DNA of 5,182 nucleotides from contig CALDTD010000066.1 of the NCBI GenBank assembly GCA_937924345.1, forward strand, positions 1 through 5,182, given 5' to 3'. The stretch is from an uncultured Flavobacteriales bacterium. GTDB lineage: Bacteria; Bacteroidota; Bacteroidia; Flavobacteriales_D; Parvicellaceae. The position numbers and the translations under genes are program-made. The notes under the pieces were generated by a model that saw only the letters and a program-made list of their open reading frames with translations, made no database searches and was not told where the DNA came from. Shown piece by piece: positions 1 through 5,182 of this stretch (position 1 is its first letter; every line of letters begins with the position of its first letter).

Positions 1-1
1 T

Positions 2-601
2 AGCTATGAGTGGATTGGGGAATCAAGTTTAACATCTACAATTAATAATTTATGTAAAGGAACATACACAGTGGAAGTAACAGACCTTAACACTGGTTGT
101 TTAACAGCTCAACACATAGAGATAAACGGAAATGATTCTATTTCTATAGAACAACCAAACGTTCAGAACCCAAGTTGCTTTGATATATGCGACGGAATTG
201 GAACCATGGTTGTAACTGGTGGAGAATTACCATACACCTACAACTGGAACGCCGGAAGCCAAACTGAAACACAAAGTGACTTGTGTGTAGGCGACAACAA
301 AGTCGTTGTAATAGATGCTAACGGTTGTATGGATAGTTTAGTAATAACTATAGCTGAGCCAACAGAAATAATGATCACAGTAGATAGCACAATAAATTCT
401 CAATGTCAAAACTCTACTGAAGGAGCAATATTTACAACGGTGACTGGTGGAACTCCAAATTATAATTATAACTGGATAACTGAACCATCAAGTTTATTCT
501 CTGACAACACAGAAGACATAACAAACTTACTACCAACAACCTATATCTTAACTGTTACAGATAATAATAACTGTATAAAAATGGCTACAATTGCAATAGA
601 C
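2..601 (+). repeat. SprB-like tandem protein repeats
   Basis: Three successive modules of roughly 60-70 residues share one layout: an early cysteine, a TGG-x-P-x-Y-x-YNW core, a central L-C or L-L-P turn, a VTD/VID strand, an N-G-C or N-N-C, and a closing T-I-x-I strand. The first is cut by the window edge (2 to about 130), the second spans about 176-361 and the third about 398-601. The copies are diverged at DNA level, so they are old protein repeats rather than a recent duplication. The pattern matches the SprB repeat family of Bacteroidota surface adhesins. More copies probably lie upstream of the window. Confidence 0.75.
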
Positions 602-1369
602 ACTAATTATGTTGTAACTGCTGATGCTATGCTGGACACAAACATATGTTTTGGAGAATGTATAGAGTTAACGGGTATTGGACAAGGTCCATCGACAGTA
701 ACATACGAATGGCTTGATATAAATAATAACATGTTGACAAATAATGACAGTGTTGTAGTTTGCCCGGACAGTGCCTTAACTTATCAATATATATTTGAAG
801 TAGCTGACCAATTCTGTACAGATAGAGATACAATAGATGTTATCGTTTGGGATTTACCTGTTGTAGATGCAGGTAATGATTTAACAGGTATATTTGGCTC
901 TATTATAACGCTAGGAGGAGAACCGACAGCAGTAAATGGACAAACATATAATTGGACTCCTTTATCCAATATAATTGAAGGAGAAGAAACATTAGCTAAC
1001 CCACAAATAGAATTAAACGAAGAACAAGAATATGTCGTAACTGTTGTTGACGTTAATGGATGTGTTAATACTGATACAATTTTTGTAAGACCAATACCAG
1101 AGATTAATTTCCCTAATGGATTTACACCGAATGACGATGGGACAAATGACTATTGGCAAATTGATTTTATAAAAGAATTTCCGCAGTCTACAGTAGAGGT
1201 TTACAATCGTTGGGGACAGCTACTATTTAGATCTATTGGCTATGAAGAGCCATGGGATGGTATTTATAAAGGTAAAAAATTGCCAGTTGGAACTTACTAC
1301 TATATAATTGAATTAAACGACCCTAATTTCCCTGATGGATATACTGGACCAGTAACAATAATGAGATAA
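2..1369 (+). CDS. T9SS type B sorting domain-containing surface protein with SprB-type repeats (5' partial)
   Basis: This is the C-terminal 455 residues of a secreted, probably cell-surface, adhesin-like protein. The frame is open from base 2 with no stop. The GTG at 71 lies inside a repeat module (preceded by YEWIGESS...CKGTYT), so it is not the start, and the true start is upstream of the window. Numbering from base 2, I see the end of one SprB-like repeat (about 1-45), two fuller SprB-like repeats (about 59-120 and 133-200) with the TGGxPxYxYNW and GCxxxxxxTI patterns and paired cysteines, an Ig/PKD-like module with an ICFGEC motif (about 201-286), a second PKD-like module starting VVDAGND (about 287-362), and a gliding-motility-associated C-terminal domain (370-455). 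Family knowledge: such domains direct export through the T9SS and surface attachment. The PorP/SprF gene 4 bp downstream fits this. The ligand or adhesive target is unknown. It resembles SprB-class adhesins, but a specific role in gliding is not shown. Confidence 0.93.
   Translation, partial: SYEWIGESSLTSTINNLCKGTYTVEVTDLNTGCLTAQHIEINGNDSISIEQPNVQNPSCFDICDGIGTMVVTGGELPYTYNWNAGSQTETQSDLCVGDNKVVVIDANGCMDSLVITIAEPTEIMITVDSTINSQCQNSTEGAIFTTVTGGTPNYNYNWITEPSSLFSDNTEDITNLLPTTYILTVTDNNNCIKMATIAIDTNYVVTADAMLDTNICFGECIELTGIGQGPSTVTYEWLDINNNMLTNNDSVVVCPDSALTYQYIFEVADQFCTDRDTIDVIVWDLPVVDAGNDLTGIFGSIITLGGEPTAVNGQTYNWTPLSNIIEGEETLANPQIELNEEQEYVVTVVDVNGCVNTDTIFVRPIPEINFPNGFTPNDDGTNDYWQIDFIKEFPQSTVEVYNRWGQLLFRSIGYEEPWDGIYKGKKLPVGTYYYIIELNDPNFPDGYTGPVTIMR
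1109..1366 (+). other. T9SS type B C-terminal sorting domain (CHU_C / gliding motility-associated)
   Basis: The last 86 residues of the first protein form a textbook type B T9SS sorting domain. It opens with FPNGFTPNDDGTNDYW, continues with the VEVYNRWGQLLF strand pair and the EPWDG turn, then LPVGTYYYIIEL, and ends on a short strand closing with arginine (PVTIMR). This domain is recognised by the T9SS outer-membrane machinery after Sec-dependent export. Type B domains are larger than type A signals and generally need a PorP/SprF-like partner, which is encoded immediately downstream. The domain is complete and no key motif is missing. Confidence 0.93.
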
Positions 1370-1373
1370 CGAC

Positions 1374-2390
1374 ATGAAAAAAACATTTTTACATACTATC
1401 GTCCTGTTCTTGGTTATAGTAATATTTAACAATATAAGAGGACAACAGCTCCCAATTTACAGCCAGTATTACTTTAATGACTATGCAGTAAACCCTGCAA
1501 TTGGAGGAACGAAAAACTATATCCAAGCAAATTCAAATCATAGGTATCAGTGGCAAGGAGTAACAGATGCGCCTAGAACATATACACTAAGTGCACATGG
1601 ACCATTAAAAAATAAATATGCTGGAATTGGTGCATTTCTTTATACAGATCATGTTGGACCAACTAGAAGAACAGGTGCACAAATATCATATACCTATAAA
1701 TTAAAGATAAATGAACGTCTTAAGTTAGCAATGGCACTTAGTGGTGGAATTCTAGAATGGAAATTAGATGCTCATAAAATTAACTTATATGATCAAAATG
1801 ATCAAGTGATTATTGATGGAGTGATGCGAACATTACTGCCTGATGCAAAATTTGGTTTACATTTATATAGTAACAGATGGTTTATAGGATTTGCAGCTCC
1901 AAATTTATTACAAACAAAACTGAAGTTCAATAATAGTTTATATACAGGTCAAAGTCGGTTAGAAAATCATTTTTTAATAAACGGAGGATATAAATTTAAT
2001 ATTAATAAAAGGTTAGACTTCGAGCCATCCGCAATAATAAAATATAACAACCCAGCTCCAGTACAAGTAGATATAATGGCAAGAGTTATTTGGAAAGATA
2101 AGTTTTGGCTTGGAGGAGTTTACAGAACAATGGACGCAGCTTCGTTCTTAATTGGAGTAAACTATAAACAAAACTTAACTTTTGGTTATGCTTATGATTT
2201 TACAACAACAAATATTCGTAACTACAGTTCTGGAACACATGAGCTAATGATTGGTATTCGATTTTCAAATGTGATAGAAGAACCAATTTACGAACCGATA
2301 AAAAAAGAGAAAAAACAGAAGTTTAAAAAGAAAAAAGCACGACAAGGCAGCGCTGGTGTTAAACGATTTAAAACAATTGATCAAGAATAA
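1374..2390 (+). CDS. PorP/SprF family type IX secretion system membrane protein
   Basis: A 338-residue outer-membrane protein of the PorP/SprF family, complete in the window. Residues 1-23 look like a Sec signal peptide (MKK, a hydrophobic stretch, cleavage near IRG|QQ). The mature protein opens with the family hallmark QLPIYSQYYFNDYAVNPAIGGT (about 25-46), followed by an RYQWQGVTDAPRTYTLSAHGP segment and alternating beta-strand segments ending at HELMIGIRF (289-297), as expected for a beta-barrel. Members of this family help export or attach T9SS substrates with type B sorting domains; in Flavobacterium johnsoniae SprF is needed for SprB secretion. The gene starts 4 bp after a type B substrate gene, so it is probably that protein's dedicated partner. 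The start is supported by the signal peptide; no Shine-Dalgarno sequence is present. Unusual: a 40-residue, lysine-rich tail follows the last strand. The family is broad, so I give no symbol. Confidence 0.93.
   Translation: MKKTFLHTIVLFLVIVIFNNIRGQQLPIYSQYYFNDYAVNPAIGGTKNYIQANSNHRYQWQGVTDAPRTYTLSAHGPLKNKYAGIGAFLYTDHVGPTRRTGAQISYTYKLKINERLKLAMALSGGILEWKLDAHKINLYDQNDQVIIDGVMRTLLPDAKFGLHLYSNRWFIGFAAPNLLQTKLKFNNSLYTGQSRLENHFLINGGYKFNINKRLDFEPSAIIKYNNPAPVQVDIMARVIWKDKFWLGGVYRTMDAASFLIGVNYKQNLTFGYAYDFTTTNIRNYSSGTHELMIGIRFSNVIEEPIYEPIKKEKKQKFKKKKARQGSAGVKRFKTIDQE
2268..2387 (+). other. Lysine-rich C-terminal extension of the PorP/SprF protein
   Basis: Residues 299-338 follow the last predicted barrel strand (MIGIRF). 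They begin with an acidic/proline segment (IEEPIYEPI), continue with a strongly basic run (KKEKKQKFKKKKARQ) and end with GSAGVKRFKTIDQE. I count 11 lysines and 2 arginines between residues 310 and 333. If the barrel has both ends in the periplasm, as is usual for outer-membrane barrels, the tail would be periplasmic. It could contact peptidoglycan or T9SS periplasmic proteins, but that is inference. The A-rich DNA encoding it is in frame with a clean stop. Confidence 0.6.
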
Positions 2391-2392
2391 TG
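2386..2392 (+). promoter_or_regulatory. TAATG stop-start overlap (translational coupling) between the PorP/SprF gene and ribE
   Basis: The TAA stop of the PorP/SprF gene (2388-2390) shares its final A with the ATG of riboflavin synthase (2390-2392). No purine-rich ribosome binding site precedes the ATG (upstream bases read caattgatcaagaa). Such one-base overlaps usually mean that ribosomes ending the first gene restart on the second, so the two are probably on one transcript. The ribE start is fixed by the conserved MFTGIIE N-terminus. Confidence 0.65.
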
Positions 2393-2983
2393 TTTACAGG
2401 AATAATAGAACAACTCGGTAAGATTACAAACTTAGAAACAGATAAAGCAAATTTACATATTACTGTAGAATCTGACTTTACCAGTGAATTACAAATAGAC
2501 CAAAGCGTTGCTCACAATGGGGTTTGCCTAACTGTAGTTGCTTTAACAGAAAATACTTATACCATAACAGCGATTGACGAAACACTTCAAAAAACAAACC
2601 TTCAATATTGGAAAAAAGGTACAAAAGTAAATTTAGAACGCTGTACAAAAATTGGAAACAGACTTGATGGACATATTGTTCAGGGACATGTAGATCAAGT
2701 AGGCAAATGTATAAGTATACAAAATTCTGATGGAAGTTGGGTCTACACTTTTGAGTATGAAGAAAAAGGTAATATAACTGTTGAAAAAGGATCAATCACG
2801 ATTAATGGAGTAAGTTTAACCGTCTTTGATTCTAAACACAATCAATTTTCTGTAGCAATAATTCCCTACACATATGAACACACCAACTTTCATGAATTAA
2901 ACATTGGAAGTGTAGTAAATTTAGAATTTGATATTGTAGGGAAATACGTGAGTAAGCTACTTGAAAAACAACTTCAAAAATAA
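2390..2983 (+). CDS. ribE: Riboflavin synthase, alpha subunit
   Basis: A cytoplasmic enzyme that catalyses the last step of riboflavin synthesis, converting two 6,7-dimethyl-8-ribityllumazine molecules to riboflavin and 5-amino-6-ribitylamino-uracil. At 197 residues it matches the usual length of about 200. It has the two expected lumazine-binding barrels: N-terminal about 1-87 (start MFTGIIE; SVAHNGVCLTV at 39-49, including the conserved Ser39 and Cys46) and C-terminal about 94-183 (GHIVQGHVD from 94, with His100; GSITINGVSLTV at 134-145; IPYTYEHT at 158-165). A C-terminal helix (KYVSKLLEKQLQ, 185-196) fits the trimerisation helix of the family. All hallmark residues I can compare with the E. 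coli enzyme are present, so it should be active. It overlaps the upstream gene by one base and is followed after 4 bp by the sensor gene. I see no FMN riboswitch before it, as expected for an internal operon position. The symbol ribE is used in many genomes; the E. coli name is ribC. Confidence 0.97.
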   Translation: MFTGIIEQLGKITNLETDKANLHITVESDFTSELQIDQSVAHNGVCLTVVALTENTYTITAIDETLQKTNLQYWKKGTKVNLERCTKIGNRLDGHIVQGHVDQVGKCISIQNSDGSWVYTFEYEEKGNITVEKGSITINGVSLTVFDSKHNQFSVAIIPYTYEHTNFHELNIGSVVNLEFDIVGKYVSKLLEKQLQK

Positions 2984-2987
2984 TTAA

Positions 2988-5182
2988 ATGAAGTCTTTAA
3001 TAATTCTACTCTCATCTATTTTAATTTGTTTTGTTTGCATAAGCCAGACGATACGTTTCAATAAATTATCCATTAAAGAAGGGCTTTCTCAAAGTAGTAT
3101 TTTATCATTGATACAAGACGACAAAGGCTTTATTTGGATAGGTACACAAGACGGATTAAATAAATATGATGGTTATAATTTTAAAGTCTTTAAACATAAA
3201 ATAGAAGATAAAAACTCACTTTCAAATTCGTTTGTAAATTCTTTGCAACAAGACCCAAAATCACTTCAATTTTGGATTGGAACAGAAAGTGGAGGATTAA
3301 ATAGATACGACCCAAAGACTTCTACTTTTTACCCGTTTCCAAAAAATCATCCACTAGCTAAAATTGACATTCAAGAACTACAAATTGATGCCAATGGATC
3401 CGTATGGTTTACAACAGTAGCAAACGGACTTTACCATTACTGGCCCTCTAACGATAAAGTAGAGATTTACAATACAAAAAATGGAAACTTCCCAACAAAT
3501 AAAATAAGTAAACTCTTTATCGACAGAGACAATATTTGGGTCGGAACAAAAGGTAGAGGAATTATAATATTTAATAAAAAGACAAGAAAATGTAAAATAA
3601 TAGACGAAACTGAAAATCTAATTGACAACACTATTTTATCTTTTTGTAGATACAGTGATCACCAAATTTTAGTTGGATCCACTAGTGGAATTAACGTTAT
3701 TGAAACTAAAAAGTTTAACGTATCAATACCAGATTTTGTAAAAACAAAAAACATCAAATTTGCTTCAGCTTTGCACGTAAAAAAGAATAAAATATGGGTA
3801 GGTACAAATGGTTATGGCCTTACGGTTTTCGAAAAAAAGAATAATAAATATACTCAACAAACATTTTTAACAAACGACCTAAATGACTATTCAATTTCGA
3901 GTAACATCATTAATTCGATAAATGAAGACAGTAATGGCTTAGTTTGGATTGGGACACAGGATGGAGTTAGTTTTTACGATCCCATAAAGCAGTTTTTTGA
4001 ACATTACAATTACAAACACGGAGATAAAAATAGTTTACTCGATAAAAATGTATGGAGTGTTATAGAAGATGACAGTTTAATATGGGTAGGGACAAGAGAA
4101 GGCCTCACATCTATCAATCCTTCAAAGTCAATTTATAAGCAATATCCTTATAAAGGATTAGGATCAAACAATAGCGTTTATGCGTTAGAGAGAGATAATC
4201 AAAATAGAATTTGGGTTGGTACGCAAGACGGATTGTTTCTTTTTAATCGATCAAAAGGTAAATATGAAAACATTCCATACAGAACAAAAAATAAATTACA
4301 ACAAGAAAATAGAGTAAACCATATTTATTTCGACGAAAAAAATAATTTGTGGGCTGCTTGCAAAGAGGGTATATCTAGGATTACGCTTGACTCATTAAAA
4401 CACGAGTTTTATAGTAGTTTAGATACTGGTAATTATCAACTCCCCAACTACGAATGTAAAACTATTTTAGTAGATAAAGAGAATGTACTTTGGATTGGAC
4501 TAATTGGTGGAGGAATCTGCAAAGGAGTAAGTGATGCAGATAATGAATACAAATATCAATTTATCACACACTATAATGAAGGGGAAGACACACTTTCTAT
4601 AAGTAATAATACTGTGCTTTCTGTTTTAGAAGGAAACAATCAAGATATATGGATTGGAACTTATGGCGGCGGATTAAATCAATTAAACACTGAAAATGAA
4701 TTCTTTAAAGTTTATACCGAAGAAAACGGACTAGCCAATAACGCTATATACGGCTTATTAAAAGAAGATAACCAAGAAAATATTTGGGTAAGTACCAACT
4801 TTGGCCTTTCCAGGTTTAACTTAAAAACAAATACTTTTAAAAACTTTTCTGAAAATGATGGTTTACAAAGTAATGAGTTTAACAATGGTGCCTATTACAA
4901 AGGAGCTTCGGGAAAATTCTATTTTGGAGGAATTAATGGGTTAAATGCTTTTATGCCAGAAAACATCAATCAGAATACAATTCCACCAAAAGTTGTAATA
5001 TCTGATATTCTATTATTTAATGAGTCTATTACTGATAAAATAGACACTATTGGAAATACTAATTATCTTAAAACACTTACACTGAATCACAAACAAAATA
5101 ATGTAACATTTAAATTTTCTGCTCTACATTATACACATTCTAAAGGAAATAAATACAAAATAATTTTTTTAAATTTTTTGAT
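2988..5182 (+). CDS. Two-component regulator propeller/Y_Y_Y domain sensor protein (3' partial)
   Basis: The N-terminal 731 codons of a periplasmic sensor protein. The frame stays open from ATG 2988 to the window edge. Residues 1-19 form a signal peptide (MKSLIILLSSILICFVCIS, likely cleavage before Q20). Next come FNKLSIKEGLSQSSI (24-38), typical of the family, and fourteen Reg_prop blade motifs of the I-W-[IV]-G-T-x-x-G-[LIV] type between about 48 and 655, consistent with two seven-bladed beta-propellers. A Y_Y_Y domain begins near 666 (PPKVVISDILLFN; VTFKFSALHYT at 706-716). In this family a membrane segment and a cytoplasmic output follow: a histidine kinase, a hybrid kinase with AraC-type regulator, or a LuxR-type HTH. 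That part is outside the window, so the output type is unknown. The ligand is unknown; some relatives sense glycans, but no polysaccharide genes are seen here. The start is 4 bp after the ribE stop with no Shine-Dalgarno sequence. The last residues (from about 725) depart from the family pattern. Confidence 0.93.
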   Translation, partial: MKSLIILLSSILICFVCISQTIRFNKLSIKEGLSQSSILSLIQDDKGFIWIGTQDGLNKYDGYNFKVFKHKIEDKNSLSNSFVNSLQQDPKSLQFWIGTESGGLNRYDPKTSTFYPFPKNHPLAKIDIQELQIDANGSVWFTTVANGLYHYWPSNDKVEIYNTKNGNFPTNKISKLFIDRDNIWVGTKGRGIIIFNKKTRKCKIIDETENLIDNTILSFCRYSDHQILVGSTSGINVIETKKFNVSIPDFVKTKNIKFASALHVKKNKIWVGTNGYGLTVFEKKNNKYTQQTFLTNDLNDYSISSNIINSINEDSNGLVWIGTQDGVSFYDPIKQFFEHYNYKHGDKNSLLDKNVWSVIEDDSLIWVGTREGLTSINPSKSIYKQYPYKGLGSNNSVYALERDNQNRIWVGTQDGLFLFNRSKGKYENIPYRTKNKLQQENRVNHIYFDEKNNLWAACKEGISRITLDSLKHEFYSSLDTGNYQLPNYECKTILVDKENVLWIGLIGGGICKGVSDADNEYKYQFITHYNEGEDTLSISNNTVLSVLEGNNQDIWIGTYGGGLNQLNTENEFFKVYTEENGLANNAIYGLLKEDNQENIWVSTNFGLSRFNLKTNTFKNFSENDGLQSNEFNNGAYYKGASGKFYFGGINGLNAFMPENINQNTIPPKVVISDILLFNESITDKIDTIGNTNYLKTLTLNHKQNNVTFKFSALHYTHSKGNKYKIIFLNFL
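3129..4952 (+). repeat. Fourteen Reg_prop beta-propeller blade motifs
   Basis: Blade motifs start with the tryptophan (or its replacement) at residues 50, 96, 140, 184, 228, 270, 320, 366, 409, 455, 502, 555, 600 and 645. Typical copies are IWIGTQDGL, FWIGTESGGL, IWVGTKGRG, IWVGTNGYGL, VWIGTQDGV, IWVGTREGL, IWVGTQDGL and IWIGTYGGGL. Spacing is mostly 42-53 residues. Divergent blades are the third (VWFTTVANGL), fifth (ILVGSTSGI, Trp to Leu), tenth (LWAACKEGI), eleventh (LWIGLIGGGI), thirteenth (IWVSTNFGL) and fourteenth (FYFGGINGL, Trp to Tyr). Blades 1 and 9 both contain WxGTQDGL, and their DNA (3135-3158 and 4212-4235) is nearly the same. Fourteen motifs fit the two seven-bladed propellers found in periplasmic sensors of hybrid two-component systems. 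Confidence 0.88.
4983..5182 (+). other. Y_Y_Y domain, N-terminal part (truncated)
   Basis: After the fourteenth blade, residues 666-731 match the opening of a Y_Y_Y domain: PPKVVISDILLFNESI, then TLTLNHKQNNVTFKFSAL (697-714), then HYTHSKGNKYK (715-724). In relatives this Ig-like domain sits between the propellers and the membrane segment and passes the signal on. The usual continuation after KYK (aromatic, then L-E-G-F-D) is not seen, because the window ends in an A/T-only run. The domain is therefore cut and possibly corrupted at its end. Confidence 0.8.

Noticed and set aside
71..73. GTG at 71 as a start codon for the first gene
   Set aside because: The same frame is open back to base 2 and the upstream codons continue an SprB-like repeat, so this is an internal valine of a 5'-truncated gene.
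627..969. Two overlapping reverse-strand open frames (627-833 and 784-969) inside the surface-protein gene
   Set aside because: They lie antisense to a clearly conserved coding region, have low-complexity Leu/Tyr/Ser-rich translations without recognisable domains, and lack any start context.
2295..2340. A-rich tract near the end of the PorP/SprF gene as a sign of a frameshift or slippage site
   Set aside because: The frame continues cleanly to a TAA that overlaps the ribE start, and no homology is seen in the other frames, so a lysine-rich tail is the simpler reading.
2478..2795. Reverse-strand open frame of 105 codons inside ribE
   Set aside because: It is a shadow of the conserved riboflavin synthase frame; its Leu/Phe/Gln-rich translation mirrors the AT-rich sense codons and shows no domain.
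2904..2930. Possible Bacteroidota-type promoter (TTG at 2904-2906 and TAGAATTTG near 2922-2930) before the sensor gene
   Set aside because: The -7-like element has one base too many against TAnnTTTG and the spacing is short, within AT-rich coding sequence where such matches arise by chance.
3675..3686. GGATCCACTAGT, adjoining BamHI and SpeI sites resembling a cloning polylinker
   Set aside because: The bases encode G-S-T-S in frame within propeller blade 5, and flanking sequence continues the gene on both sides, so it is a chance match and not vector DNA.
3135..4235. Near-identical DNA at 3135-3158 and 4212-4235 as a possible mobile or recombination repeat
   Set aside because: Both copies encode the conserved WxGTQDGL core of propeller blades in the same frame, which explains the similarity.

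Overview
The window looks like chromosomal DNA from a member of the Bacteroidota, most likely a Flavobacteriales-type marine or environmental bacterium. The evidence is an AT-rich composition, a type IX secretion system (T9SS) type B sorting domain on a cell-surface protein, a PorP/SprF-family outer-membrane protein directly after it, a Reg_prop/Y_Y_Y two-component sensor, and no Shine-Dalgarno sequences before the starts. The genus cannot be read from the sequence.

All four genes are on the + strand and almost no base is non-coding. (1) 2-1369 is the C-terminal part of a large secreted adhesin-like protein with SprB-type repeats, Ig/PKD-like modules and a C-terminal gliding-motility/T9SS type B sorting domain. 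Its 5' end lies outside the window. (2) 1374-2390 is a complete PorP/SprF-family membrane protein with an unusual lysine-rich tail. (3) 2390-2983 is a complete riboflavin synthase alpha chain (RibE), whose ATG overlaps the previous stop codon in a TAATG junction. (4) 2988-5182 is the N-terminal 731 codons of a sensor protein: signal peptide, fourteen propeller blade motifs (probably two seven-bladed beta-propellers) and the start of a Y_Y_Y domain. It runs off the right edge before its output domain. Gaps are 4 bp, -1 bp and 4 bp, so the genes are probably co-transcribed, at least in part. No gene-free stretch exceeds 4 bp, and I see no RNA gene, mobile element, CRISPR array, terminator or convincing internal promoter.

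Genes 1 and 2 make biological sense together: type B T9SS substrates are typically encoded beside a PorP/SprF-like protein needed for their export or surface attachment. Riboflavin synthase is a cytoplasmic housekeeping enzyme with no evident link to its neighbours. The sensor would monitor the periplasm or envelope, but its target genes cannot be inferred here.

I do not see a clearly new biological system. The points most worth a second look are the basic tail of the PorP/SprF protein, the translational coupling of ribE to an envelope gene, and the last ~23 bases, where the sensor departs abruptly from its family pattern in an A/T-only run that may be an assembly or read-end artefact.
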